NCBI RefSeq assembly: GCF_002575655.3
Contig: NC_053041.3
Coordinates: forward strand, 120,930,318 to 120,994,317
DNA from: Aegilops tauschii subsp. strangulata
Lineage: Eukaryota; Streptophyta; Magnoliopsida; Poales; Poaceae
Direction of reading: 5' to 3'
DNA: 64,000 nt
Below, piece after piece: positions 34,067 to 45,476 of this stretch. The translations under genes were made by a program, and so were the position numbers. Position 1 is the stretch's first letter. Each line of letters begins with the position of its first letter. Below the pieces are notes generated by a model. It ran no database searches and was not told the DNA's origin. It saw only the letters and a list, made by a program, of their open reading frames with translations.

Positions 34067-34870
34067 TCATAGCCTGGTCATCGGCACCTGCACCCGGGGC
34101 ACGGTGGTCGCCGCCGGTGCAGTCGCCGGCCGCGGCCGACCCTCCCAGCCTGCACGCACGCAAAAGCTAAACAGTTATAGATTCACTGCAATGCTACTAA
34201 TGTAAGTTAGCATGGTGCACGCGCGCGCGTAGTGTGTACCCTGGTCGACGTTGAATCCCCGTCTGGCGAGCTCCCGGTACTCCTGAGCGAGGGCGCACCA
34301 GTGGCAGAGCAGGTGGGTGAGGCAGTCCGGCAGCGGCGTCTCCGGCAGGCCGTACTGCTCCCGCAGCTTGCGCCGGTACCACCCCGTGTACACCCACCAC
34401 AGCCCGAAGTAGGCCGCGCCGAGGTAGCAGGTGAAGTGCACGCACCGGCCGTCCGAGCCCTGGTCCACGATGTCGGCGACGCAGGCGAACGCCGCGCAGG
34501 GGAACCACACGCTGCAGCAAACTGCATGCATGCGCGTGCGTACCGCGTACGCTATGTAAGCGCATTCGAGCATTGCATACTGAGTAGTATTAGTTTCACT
34601 ACGTAGTATACGTACATGCGTCGCAGCCGTCGTCTTCGCAGTCGAACAGGCCGGTCTGCCACCCCTGCCGGACAGGCACGGCCTCCACGCTCTGCCTGAT
34701 GACCACTCCGGTGTCGTGGCCGTCGCCTTGCACCCTAGCCTGAACGTACCAGCACGTACGTACGTACGTACATATAAGCTGCTCACTCTCTTATAACCAA
34801 ACAATGTGCGCGGCTAGGTGTTACTCACAGGCAGTTGCAGGTCCTGCGAAGCATCGACTCCGAAACTCAT
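34067..34870 (-). CDS. PLAC8 / cell number regulator family protein, 176 aa
   Basis: Four exons on the minus strand: 34870-34829, 34739-34616, 34521-34240, 34149-34067, all GT-AG, 177 codons with the stop. PLAC8 proteins (FW2.2/CNR, PCR families) are small cysteine-rich plasma-membrane proteins linked to organ size or metal transport. The N-terminal part has WQTGLFDCEDD. The core has CCSVWFPC, then FACVADIVDQG, a hydrophobic stretch YLGAAYFGLWWVYTG, CLTHLLCHWCALAQEYREL and the family-typical RGFN. The usual CC-x4-CPC motif is altered: the first Cys of CPC is Phe here. The C-terminal tail is Pro/Thr-rich. ATG 34870 is the first in frame after a short leader. Substrate or role cannot be told from sequence. 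Confidence 0.9.
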
Positions 34871-36070
34871 CTTCTTGGTCGTCGATGGAGGGAGTCGTAA
34901 TCCGGCCGATTCAGATTTGCTCCAACTGCATGCATGCAAGAATAACCTACTCGTAAGTGACACTGTTAGTTCCAATATAAATGGAGTAGCTTAATTTGGC
35001 ATGATTGAACCCGGACTACACTCCTAATGCCGGCCGGCGGCCGAGCCAGAGAACCCAATGCTTGCACGAATAAGCCACGAGCCACAATACCTCAAGGAGC
35101 CAGCCAGCCGGCGCCTCTCCTCAACGGCCGCCAAAGGAACTAGAAGCACATATATTGGTCGATCAGCACTACGCATCTCATTCTTAAGTAAAGACCGGGA
35201 GCGGCACGCGTTGACCTGAGGTCTACGCGCGCGGGGCCGGCCGGTGCACGTCACGCCACTCACGGGGCACGCCATGTGGGTGGGTGTCATTCACCTGAGG
35301 CGCACGTCTCGTTGCTCGCATGCATGCCACCGATGCATCTTTCGTGCCGGCCACTTCGCACATGTCCAGGCCCCTCGGGACTTGGCCTATTAAACGACAA
35401 AGTGCTTTGTGCTTTCACTGCTCAGACATCTGGACAGAATAGGGACTTGACTCTGTTGTGTATTTTGTTGTATTATTTATTTTCAAATAAAACACAAAAT
35501 AAGGTTTCAACGTAAGAATGAAATATGAAATGATTACCAGCTAGACAAGATTGGATAAAGCAAATTGTGCAGAGTGGGGGTGTAGCTGTTATGATGAACG
35601 CAAAGTTAGGGCATCTTCAACGTGGTGCATGAAACCGGACATGCTGGATGTCCACGGACAGAGGGTAGGGGGTGGCCATCCAACCCGATCCAGCAAATAT
35701 CCGCCCATTTTTCATAAGAAAAAAAAAAGAATAATCAATAGTCCGCCCATTTTCAATAAGAAAATCAAATTTCTGCCATGCAGTCTTACTTTGAATCATG
35801 ATTGATAGCAATTCAACTATACATTTAAATCTAAATATAAGTGTCGGATGTTCAATAAATTTAAATCCACCACCACATAAAAGCATCGATGTTCAACAAG
35901 TTTAAATCCCAAATTCAACCATACTCCTCGAAAGCGGCCTTCATAGCAAGCTTTCTCACCTCGAGTTTGAACTTCTTCATCGACACATGTTGTTTATCAA
36001 GATGGATTCTCCCTCGAGCTCCATCCAACAATGAGTCAGTATGTAGCGCTTGCCCTCCATCCTTTGGTGC
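34871..36070. other. PLAC8 upstream region and unassigned DNA
   Basis: Upstream of the PLAC8 start no clear TATA box was found. From 35606 the sequence tta then gggcatcttcaacg resembles a Harbinger-like inverted-repeat end, and 35609-36070 may be a degraded DNA transposon without a visible partner end. No gene. Confidence 0.4.
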
Positions 36071-36351
36071 ATCATGACAGCGTGTCCGGGCTATAAAATA
36101 ATGTGATCATGAAGTTGCAACATTGAGTGAACCAATGAATTGACTGATGACCCACAAGTGTAGAGGATCTATCGTAGTCCTTTCGATAAGTAAGAGTGTC
36201 GAACCAAACGAGGAGCAGAAGGAAATGACAAGCGATTTTCAATAAGGTATTCTCTGCAAGCACTGAAATTACCGGTAACAGATAGTTTTGTGATAAGGTA
36301 ATTTGTAACGGGTAACAAGTAATAAGAGTAAATAAAGTGCAGCAAGGTGGT
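36071..36351 (-). mobile_element. Gypsy-like remnant, left part
   Basis: Non-coding sequence that reads on across the 6.46-kb insertion: cagcaaggtgg before it joins gtggcccaatcc after it (42812). It belongs to one element with 42812-45476, judged to be minus oriented from its single long open frame. The exact left end is not defined. Confidence 0.55.
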
Positions 36352-37015
36352 TGTCGGGGATATACCCCGCAGTATGACCCGGCTGGAGATATAACCCGGC
36401 TGGGATTGGGTGTTTCATTGATGACCCGGCAGACTATAAGCCGGCAGGAATAGTTAAGTAGGTTAAGCTCGCGGGAACCGTTGAGCATTGTAACCCGGCA
36501 GACATGGTCATGTAACCCGGCAGACACAGTCATGTAACCCGGCAGACACAGTCATGTAACCCGGCAGACACAATCATGTAACCCGGCACATGTTAAGCCA
36601 GACGGTAAGTCAGGTGGTAAGCCAGATTGTAAGAAGCCCAAGACGTTAAGAAGCCCATGGTGAGACGTCAAAGTAAGGTTAAATCTTAAGTCCGAGTTGG
36701 ACTCTACATGTAACCCGCCCCTTCAGCTTATATAAGGAGGGGCGGGGCACCCCAAAAGGGACAAGAAACAATCTCTAGGGCTAGACACCGAGAGCCGGTT
36801 CCCGGCGACTCTCCCGTGATCATAATGAGACCTAACCTCAAACAGCATGTAGGGTTGTTACCGGATGATGTTTCCCGGGGCCCGAAGCTGTCTAAATCCT
36901 TGTCTTGTGTTGCGTCTCTCGATTCCGATCAACCCCTCTCAAGCTACCGCATAGATGCGTTGGCCTCACGACTAAGTCCTCACATTAGGACATCTGCCGT
37001 GACAAATCCACGACA
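36352..37015 (+). repeat. 5' LTR of the 6.46-kb element
   Basis: Starts tgtcggggatatac and ends aatccacgaca. Contains a 22-bp minisatellite (36489-36589) and a TATA-like ttatataagg near 36728, followed by the likely transcript start. Confidence 0.93.
36489..36589 (+). repeat. 22-bp minisatellite inside the LTR
   Basis: About four and a half units of a 22-bp repeat built on gtaacccggcagacac. The 3' LTR has the same array at about 42286-42387 with the same number of units, so it predates the insertion. Confidence 0.88.
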
Positions 37016-37017
37016 GT

Positions 37018-37035
37018 TGGTGCCCACCGTGGGGC
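37018..37035 (+). other. Primer-binding site, tRNA-Lys(CUU)
   Basis: The sequence tggtgcccaccgtggggc starts three bases into the interior. Its complement equals the 3' end of plant tRNA-Lys(CUU) with CCA at 17 of 18 positions as I recall that tRNA; the one difference is a C-to-T change. Confidence 0.75.
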
Positions 37036-37199
37036 GAGCGCACGGTGGTGTTGAGTTCTTGAAGGGATCTTTTTTAGGGTTCGAGGGGCTCATAGTTCTT
37101 CGGATAAAGAAGAGCTGGTTTGAAAGGATTTGCATCAGTGTCAAGTTCATCAGTCCAGATTTGAAGATTTGTGAGATTTAAGGTTCAAAAAAGTTAGGG

Positions 37200-39660
37200 T
37201 TGCGAGCTGTTCCGCCACCGTTTATTGAAAAGTCGCCGAGACCGAGAGAATTTTGATCAGGCGCATCAAACGTCCAACCGGTTCAAGTGCTTGGATAGAT
37301 TTATTCCGCCGGTGGCTCAAGTTGTTTTCGCCAAAAAGTCAAACATGACCCAGAGGAGTCAATGATGCCTGTCCGATCCGGCTTCGTTTTCCTCTGTTCC
37401 GCTTCTACCACGGCCTTTATCGGCCTCTGTGCTACGAACCGCTGCCCTGTGCTGTGAGGCGCCGACGGAGAGTTGCCAAGCATCGTGAGCCGCCCGGTCG
37501 CCCGCCGGGTCGTCCCGCGTCATGCACTCGTTGGAGTCGTCTAAACCGCCTGCACCCCTGAGCAGTCCATGCTGGCGCGGCCTCGTCGTCGCGGACTCGT
37601 CTACTTTGCCGCCAGGCCGACCTTGTTCTGTTCTCAAACAGCTTCCACTTCGGGCCTCGACTCCAAGTCGTTGTCGCGATTTTGTGCCGGTTCCGAGTCA
37701 CCTGAGTCGCCCCTGCCTCCAAACCGCTGTGCTAACCCGCTTTAGTCTCGGATGGCCGGTGCAGCTCCGAGCCGCTGCGACTGTTATCAGTGGCACGTCT
37801 CCACCTTAAATTGCTGCATCGAGCCACCTCCGCCCCGAGTCGGGTCCGCGCGTTGAAGCCGGCCTGGCCTCTGCTGTGAATCGCCGTGTATCGCCCCTAA
37901 TGATGGGGAACTAAGCCAAGCGCCTCGGCCACGCTGCTTTCGCACCTCCACGTGAAGACTTAATCAGTCAAAACAGTTGCTGGTTGTTTTCAACTACATG
38001 TCATCAAGTGTTTCAATTGAGCCGCTCTTAGTTCATCCTCACGTCAAGACAAAAGAAGTCAGACCAAAGACATGAACCGGATAAGGACGACTCCGATCGA
38101 ATCGCCTCGTCTGGTTTCCGCCTGACGGTCTGCCAACCGTGGCCGCGGCCTTTCCTTGCTGCTCGGCCACGGCCTCCAACCTGCCTCTGCCGCCGGGTCA
38201 ATGGCTGCTTCGCACCAATCCGGATCATCGATGCAGGCTCGTTTCAGCCACCTTGCTGTGTTTTTCCCTTTGAGTCGCCGTAACCTGCCTTCAGTTTCTG
38301 CTGAAAGTCGCCATGGCCATGAGCCGCCGGCCTCAAGTCAGCCACCGCCGTTGCCGACGCACATAAGCTACCTCAGCCGTCTCCGTTTCAAGTCGCCGCT
38401 TTCCACCTCGATTGAGTCGCCGCCGCGGCTGAGAGGCCGCTGGCGCCGCCTTCACTCCACCTCCGCCGGGGTTTGCCCTCCGAGCTGACACCTCGGTGCC
38501 ACCTTGAGCCGAAGGCCACCTCGAATCGACCCCTCCGGCTGTCGTTGACCCGCCGCCTTGAGCCATCACCTGTGAGCACGTCTGAGACGCCACCGCCTCA
38601 CGCGATGAAGAGAGCCGTTGCTACCTCCGCGAAACGCCAGCACCAACGCCTCAAGTCGTCGCCTTTATTGCCGCGGCGTGTTAGACACACCACGTCGCCG
38701 GCTCACTTCACTTCCTCCGCGACCCCGTCACATCGCTGAGTCGCTGACCCGCCCTGCAACCCGCCGGGCGCCTAGTCATCGCCATCTCATCCTTGTGGTG
38801 AGCCGTCAACAGCCATCGACCGCACCAGCAACTGCCGCCAAGTCGCCGCCGTTTCCACTGCCGCAAACTGCCGCCACGCCTTGAGCCACCGCGCCGTGTC
38901 TCGGCCGCGCGCCCCGCCTCCACCGGTGCTTCTTAGAGTCGGGCTCGGGGCTGACCCGGCGTCTCTGAGCCACCGTGTGGCCTCGCCTTGGTCGTCGCCC
39001 CGTCAGCTCCGCCTGGGGCGTTCCGGGCCGCCTTGTCCTGTTGGAGCCCAACTGAGCTGCCTGCATCGGCTGCCCGCTGGATCGCTGCCCTCGTCGGCCG
39101 CCGCTTTATCGCTCCTCTGTTGTCAAATCGGTGTCGCCATTGCGCTGAGCCACCCTATCGCACATTGAAACCGCCGGATGATGCGGCCAGTGTGGCGTCA
39201 CGGGTGATCAAATGCACGCTCAAAGACCGGGCGAAGTCTGGTGCGCCACGGCTCGCGCTCACCTCTGGATATCTCACTCTTTCCAGGCGGATTAGTGGAC
39301 CAGAATACATGGCTTGTATTTGACCAGACCGGACTGAATTTTAAAGACAGATGACTGACAAAACTGATATAGGGAAGACTGCCATGAACCGCCGTCGTGG
39401 TTGACCCGCCATGGTCGATCCATCGTGGCCTTGACCCGCCGTCGTTGACCCGCCGTGGCCTGCCTCTATTGTGACCCGTCGTGTCGAGCCGCCTCGCTGT
39501 GAGCCTCTGCGACCCGCCGGCCTCGTGACCGTGGCCTGCCTCTGAGGTGCTGCCCCAGAGCCGGCCTCGCTCTGCCCCCACCAGGTGCAGCCTCGAGCCG
39601 CCTCGCTGTTACAGACGCCTCCGCTACTGCGAACCCGCCGAGCTTGTCTGAAACACCTGA
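37200..39660. other. GC-rich low-complexity interior
   Basis: Dense in gccgcc, gagtcgccg and gacccgccg words. Many open frames on both strands result from base composition and show no protein family signature. No gene is supported here. Confidence 0.6.
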
Positions 39661-39672
39661 GAAACTGAAACT

Positions 39673-39981
39673 GTGAAAAATCATTGTTTGAGGACACAAC
39701 GAGGAGTTGCTAGTGTTATTCAGGAAGGGCTACGTGATGGCCCATATTGTAGGCCAAGAGTTATTGGAGATGATTTCCAACAGGAGTATGGACTGTGCTT
39801 AAATTACTCACAGGTTTGGTGTGGAAGGTCAATGGCTCAGAAAGAAGTTTATAGCACACAAGAGGAGGCATGCATCCAGCTACTAATGGAGAAGGGATTA
39901 CGGAATGAAATACCATTGGTGTTCTCTGATAGTCATCATGGATATTGCATGGACCTTTTTATTGAAGCAGTTAAAAGGTAA
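39673..39981 (+). pseudogene. MUSTANG-like MULE transposase fragment inside the LTR element
   Basis: The frame shows ASVIQEGLRDGPYCRP, QEYGLCLNYSQVW, YSTQEEACIQL, then directly GLRNEIPLVFSDSHHGYC and IEAVKR. These match two parts of MUDR-type transposases as domesticated in plant MUSTANG genes: the segment before the catalytic DDE core, and the segment after it. The core between them is missing, so this is a deleted, captured fragment. Homology may go on in another frame (GKWTKRGLARDAMF, about 39980-40050). It cannot be an active transposase. Confidence 0.7.
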
Positions 39982-40739
39982 ATGGACAAAGCGTGGACTA
40001 GCAAGAGATGCTATGTTTGAGCTGGGCCGTATTTTGATACACAGATAATGCCGGCTCAATGGAAGTGGTTCAGAATTATCCCACAAAAAACAAGGTGCTA
40101 TCCCTCTTATATATTTTATCAGTACATTTTAATTCCTCTGATCACCATTATACTGCCCTATGGTGTTTTTATATATAGATAAAATTATTGTTCTACTGCG
40201 GGTATAGAGCACGTACTGGCAATGTTCTACAATGGCGTTTTCCTCCGTGTCACGTTACCCGTTGAACGGACGGCCGGTTCACGCGTCCGCACCGGTTTAC
40301 AATGCGGAGGACAACTTGCTCGTCCGCACCCGTGTACAACGTCGCGGCCGATTCATTTGTCTGTTCCCACGGCCGACTTGGCCGTGATTGATTTCAGCTT
40401 TACCGGGGTAATCATCAACTCCGCGGTGGATAATTTCTGGCCTGATATGTCAAGTGAGATCCATCCAGTATATTTTTTATTGTTTTCTTTAAAAGAGCAA
40501 TTACTCTGGCTTGCGAGTTCTCCAGTGCAGGACAAGTTATATCACTGAGATGTTGAATGACTCATACCGGTTTATATCACGGTTAAATATGGGGAATCTC
40601 AAGCCAACTCCTCGAGTCGTCTTGAGACTCGGGGGCTACAATGACATGACTCGGGAACTCCGGGTCATTGGAGGGAAGGATAACCCGGTTCCGGAGGCCA
40701 CCACCATATTGATGAAAATTTAAAGGCCGTCAGAAAATT

Positions 40740-40990
40740 GCCGGTTCAAATTGAAGATTCTGGTTTAAAATCCGGTTCAAGAGACATCTTTCTCCCGCAA
40801 AGTTTTGAAGCTCTCAAATCCGGTTCAACATCCGGTTCAAGGGAAATTTATCTGCCACAAAGTTTTGAAGCTCTCAAATCCGGTTCAAAATCCGGTTCAA
40901 GGTAAATTTGTCCATCACAAAGCTTTGAAACTCTCAATATCCGGTTTTTCCGGTTCAAAAAGAATTTATCTCTCGCAAAGTTCGAGTTCT
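40740..40990 (+). repeat. CCGGTTCAA-rich tandem repeats
   Basis: Three to four units of about 60 bp, each with paired ccggttcaa words followed by cacaaagttttgaa-like text. Non-coding. Confidence 0.8.
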
Positions 40991-41578
40991 CAGGAAAAAT
41001 TAAAGGGACCAAAAATAGTCTTTACAAAGCATAACCCAAACATAGGTACCCTACTTTAATGACCATTGGGAGCTGATCGTATTCGAATTTAGCTTAACCT
41101 TTTTGGTGTGACCCTGATCGTATTCGAATCAGAGTCGTTAAATATTCTTATGATCACTAGGGGGCTTCTTGTTCAAACATAGGTCGTATTCGAACCAAAG
41201 AAAACATGGCTGGATTTCTATTATGGTTATCAATAGCCAATATTTTGATGGAGGTCATCAAAGTCGCTTTAGCGCAATGATTATTATTTTATTAATGGAC
41301 ATGATTTATTTTCACAATGGAAGGAATAGTCCCGAGTCGCTGCAGGCTTACGACCCGGCACTTGGGGGCTACATTATTCAAATTGAGATCACATCAAATA
41401 TGCAAGTCCCATGTCACTGCCAGCGTGCACCATGGCACTTGGGGGCTAATGTAAAGTCATTTTTTGACCAACTTATTGAAGACCCGACTCATCCCATTGT
41501 AATGAGACGGCCCTTGGGGGCTACCAATTGCTCATGTCAAAAATTCAAGGTACACAAGCCTCAGTTCATTATATTGAA

Positions 41579-41650
41579 AGGTCCACTACTCAGTTGGTAG
41601 AGTACAAAGCTCTTAACCTTACGGATGTGGGTTCAAGCCCCATGGTGGAA
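41579..41650 (+). pseudogene. tRNA-Lys(CUU)-like sequence, decayed
   Basis: The D arm ctcagttggtagag (41589-41602), an anticodon arm with loop ctcttaa and anticodon CTT at 41612-41614, and a T arm around gggttcaagcccc (41630-41642) follow plant tRNA-Lys(CUU) closely. Differences are mainly C-to-T and G-to-A, and the acceptor stem no longer pairs well. It lies in the interior of an element whose primer site fits the same tRNA. It is unlikely to be a working tRNA gene. Confidence 0.75.
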
Positions 41651-42148
41651 ATTACATCATATGATGTTATCATTAATGAATTATATACAAAGTCCCAGCT
41701 CGGTATTATCTTACTGAGCCGGCCCTTGGGGGCTACACGTTGCTGCTCAAATTTACATGATCATATTTACAAAGTCCCTGCTCATTATACCATAATGACC
41801 CGGCACTTGGGGGCTACAAATGATATGAATATGATGGAGTTCTACATCTTTAAGCCGGTTGAAGGTCACATGAGTATTTCAAGACCTATATTTTTAAAAC
41901 ATTGGGAGCTGAGTCAAATGAATTATTCTTCAGTCTTTCTCTGTGAGAAACCAACGTCGGCAAATTGATTATGAAGTTGGCTTATTGACCCGGATTTTCT
42001 AGAAGAAGGGAATACCAAGGAATTAAGGATGATCAGGTGCCGGCTTACAAGAGCTTTTTAACCCGGAGCATAATCTGTCAAAATTGTTCTTATGTTGTTT
42101 TACAGGATCAGTTTAACATGGATGAATCCAAATTAAACTGGGGGCTAA

Positions 42149-42811
42149 TGTCGGGGATATACCCCGCAGTATGACCCGGCTGGAGATATAACCCGGCTGG
42201 GATTGGGTGTTTAATTGATGACCCGGCAGACTATAAGCCGGCAGGAATAGTTAAGTAGGTTAAGCTCGCGGGAACCGTTGAGCATTGTAACCCGGCAGAC
42301 ATGGTCATGTAACTCGGCAGACACAGTCATGTAACCCGGCAGACACAGTCATGTAACCCGGCAGACACAGTCATGTAACCCGGCACATGTTAAGCCAGAC
42401 GGTAAGCCAGGTGGTAAGCCAGATTGTAAGAAGCCCAAGACGTTAAGAAGCCCATGGTGAGACGTCAAAGTAAGGTTAAATCTTAAGTCCGAGTTGGACT
42501 CTACATGTAACCCGCCCCTTCAGCTTATATAAGGAGGGGCGGGGCACCCCAAAAGGGACAAGAAACAATCTCTAGGGCTAGACACCGAGAGCCGGTTCCC
42601 GGCGACTCTCCCGTGATCATAATGAGACCTAGCCTCAAACAGCATGTAGGTTGTTACCGGATGATGTTTCCCGGGGACCGAAGCTGTCTAAATCCTTGTC
42701 TTGTGTTGCGTCTCTCGATTCCGATCAACCCCTCTCAAGCTACCGCATAGACGCGTTGGCCTCACGACTAAGTCCTCACACTAGGACATCTGCCGTGACA
42801 AATCCACGACA
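42149..42811 (+). repeat. 3' LTR of the 6.46-kb element
   Basis: 663 bp, preceded by the polypurine tract aactgggggctaa. Colinear with 36352-37015. Confidence 0.93.
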
Positions 42812-45476
42812 GTGGCCCAATCCTTTTTGTAGCAAAGGACAAGCCTGGACAAACTCTTATATAAAGCAAAACGCTCCCGAGGACACATGTGAATTATCGT
42901 CAAGCTAGTTTTCATCACGCTCATATGATTCGCGTTTGTTACTTTGATAATTTGATATGTGGGTGGACCCGTGCTTGGTGCTGTCCTTCCTTGGACAAGC
43001 ATCCCACTTATAATTAACCCCTCTCGCAAGCAGCCGCAACTACGAAAGAAGAATTAAGGTAAACCTAAAATGAAAGAAGTGAGGTATGTTCGGTGATGTA
43101 GTTTTAATATGCATAAAGGATCTGAACATATGATCTTCCACCGAATAAACCAACTAGCATCAACTACATGTTAGGTTTAGAAGTGAGGTATGCATAAAGG
43201 ATCTGAACATATGATCTTCCACCGAATAAACCGTCGTTGGTGATCAACAAGCGGACGCCGATAACGATAAATATGTCCACATGTTTAGAGATAGAGGTGT
43301 AGATAAAATAAATACGGACATGAAGGCATCATGATCATTCTTATAACAGCAACATATATAAATATTGTCATATGATTTCTTATGCTAAAGTAACAATCTA
43401 TTCACAATGTCAAGTATGAATCCGAAACTTCATTGAAAACTAACAAACTATAATCTCGGTCATTGAAGCAATTGCATTTTATCATAACATCGGAAAGAGT
43501 CTATGTAAGAGCTTTTCAGCAAGCCCACATACTCAACTATCATTTAGTCTTTCACAATTGCTAACACTCACGCAATACTTATGGGTATGGAGTTTTAATC
43601 GGACACAGAGAAAGATAGGGGCTTATAATGTTGCCTCCCAACCTTTTACCTCAAGGGTAATGTCAACAATAATAGTTCATGATAGCTTACATCCCATTGG
43701 ATTTATATATCAGGATCTTTCCAACACAATGTGCTTTCCAAAGGATAAAATGTAAAAAGGAAAGGTGAAGATCACCATGACTCTTGCATAAGGTATAAGA
43801 CAAGAATAAAAGATAGGCACTTCGCAGAGGGAAGCAGTGGTTGCCATGTGCTTTTATTGTTGGATGCACAAAATCTTAATGCGAAAGAACGTCACTTTAT
43901 ATTGCCACTTGTGATATGGACCTTTATTATGGAGTCTGTCGCTTTTATTTCTTCCACATCACAAGATCGTATAAAGCTTATTTTCTCCACACTAATAAAT
44001 CATACATATTTAGAGAGCAATTTTCTATTGCATGCAACAATGACAACTTACTTGAAGGATCTTACTCAATCCATAGGTAGGTATGCTGGACTCTCATGGC
44101 AAAACTGGTTTAAGGGATGTTTGGAAGCACAAGTAGTATCTCTAATTGGTGCAAATAATTTGGCTAGCTTGAGAGGGAAAGGCAAGCTCAACATGTTGGA
44201 TGATCCATGACAATATACTTTATTTCGGATATAAGAAAACATAACCCATTACGTTGTCTTCCTTGTCCAACATCAATTCTTTAGCATGTCATATTTTAAT
44301 GAGTGCTCACAATCATAAAAGATGTCCAAGATAGTATATTTATATGTGAAAACCTCTCTTTCTTTATTACTTCCTATTAATTGCAACGATGACCAAAACT
44401 ATGTTTGTCAACTCTCAACAACTTTTATTCATCATACTCTTTATATGCGAAGTCATTACTCTCCATAAGATCAATATGATCTCTTTATTTCTTTTTATTC
44501 TTTCTTTTATTCACTCAAGATCATAGCAAGATAATCAAGCCCTTGACTCAAAACTAATCTTTATTATATATAGCTCACGGACTCGATTACATAGAGGGAT
44601 CATAAAGCAAAACTCAAAACTATATCATACTAGACTTTTATTCTACTAGATCAAGATATTACCAAAAAGATCAAACTAAGAAAAACGGTAAAGATAGGAG
44701 TGTGATGGTGATACGATACCGGGGCACCTCCCCCAAGCTTGGCAGTCGCCAAGGGGAGTGCCCATACCCATGTGATTATGTCTCTTTCTTCAGAGGTGAG
44801 GAAGGTGGTGGTGATGACGGATAGTAGCACATCGAGCGTAGGAGATCCTCCAATTTGCGGATAATGCCCTTGAGTGCGGTGATATGCTCCTTCAGCAAAA
44901 TATTTTCACGTGTGAGATACTTGTTTTGTATACGAGCTAACTCAATAATCTTGAAAGCTTCAATCTCAGTTGGGGTAAGAAGATTGTGATGAGGTTGAAG
45001 GATGTCTTCTTCTTCTACTCCCGGAGCTTGATCCTCCATGGCCTTCTTGATCCCATCATCCTTGTCGATCTCCCCAGGTTCTTGTCTCTTCAGCTCTATC
45101 TTCATTAGCCAAGCATCATTGCCCTCATTGTTGGAGGAGGGGGACGACATGATGCCTGGCCTTGACAACTCTGAGAGAAAATAGCCCGAAAGAAAAACAG
45201 AGGATATTTGCGTGATACGAGGATCAAAACCTTCGGGAGATTATATAATGAATTTTTACCGACCAAAAGAAGTATTGTGCAAGAAAACGGAGTCCAGAGA
45301 GCACACGTGGTGCCCATGAGGCAGGGGGCGTGCCCAGGGGGGTAGGGCGCGCCCTCCACCCTCGTGGACGCCTCGTGTCCTTCCCGGACTACTTCTTATT
45401 TTCCTATTTTCTTAAATATTCCAAAACGGAGAAAAATTGCCATCAGAACTGTTTTGGAGTCGGTTTACTTACCGTA
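42812..45476 (-). mobile_element. Gypsy-like remnant, right part
   Basis: Continuation of 36071-36351. No reverse transcriptase or integrase is visible. A 41-bp direct repeat (gcataaaggatctg...) occurs at about 43110 and 43188. The only sizeable frame is the coiled-coil protein at 44776-45168. The text is of the kind common in Triticeae pol-less Gypsy-type elements. It ends where the LTR of the next element begins at 45477. Confidence 0.6.
44776..45168 (-). CDS. Hypothetical retroelement protein, 130 aa, coiled coil
   Basis: Open frame on the minus strand inside the Gypsy-like remnant. It is rich in charged residues, with a likely coiled coil over about residues 66-113 (EAFKIIELARIQNKYL, then LKEHITALKGIIRKLEDLL) and a Ser/Pro tail. 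I do not recognise a domain. It could be a gag-derived or accessory frame of a non-autonomous Gypsy element, or a chance frame kept open. Confidence 0.4.
   Translation of the reverse strand: MSRPGIMSSPSSNNEGNDAWLMKIELKRQEPGEIDKDDGIKKAMEDQAPGVEEEDILQPHHNLLTPTEIEAFKIIELARIQNKYLTRENILLKEHITALKGIIRKLEDLLRSMCYYPSSPPPSSPLKKET

Larger units (their letters stand above)
36352..42811 (+). mobile_element. Non-autonomous LTR retrotransposon with captured sequences
   Basis: The element is 6,460 bp, TG to CA, with LTRs of 664 and 663 bp differing at about nine positions, and flanks gtggt and gtggc (4 of 5 matching). Its primer-binding site fits tRNA-Lys(CUU). There is no recognisable gag, protease, integrase or reverse transcriptase in about 5.1 kb of interior. 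Instead it holds a GC-rich low-complexity segment (37200-39660), a fragment of a MUSTANG-like transposase (39673-39981), CCGGTTCAA tandem repeats (about 40740-40990), a decayed tRNA-Lys(CUU)-like sequence (41579-41650) and several copies of a polypurine-tract-like motif. Confidence 0.92.

Noticed and set aside
36489..36589. Regular short repeats considered as a CRISPR-like array
   Set aside because: Units are directly adjacent without spacers and lie in a plant LTR; it is a minisatellite.
37301..39700. Many open frames of 60-130 codons on both strands in the GC-rich interior
   Set aside because: They overlap each other in all frames, consist of Arg/Pro/Ser/Ala-rich low-complexity sequence and show no domain. 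They follow from base composition.
41579..41650. Possible functional tRNA-Lys gene
   Set aside because: The acceptor stem does not pair and transitions affect conserved positions; treated as a decayed copy.
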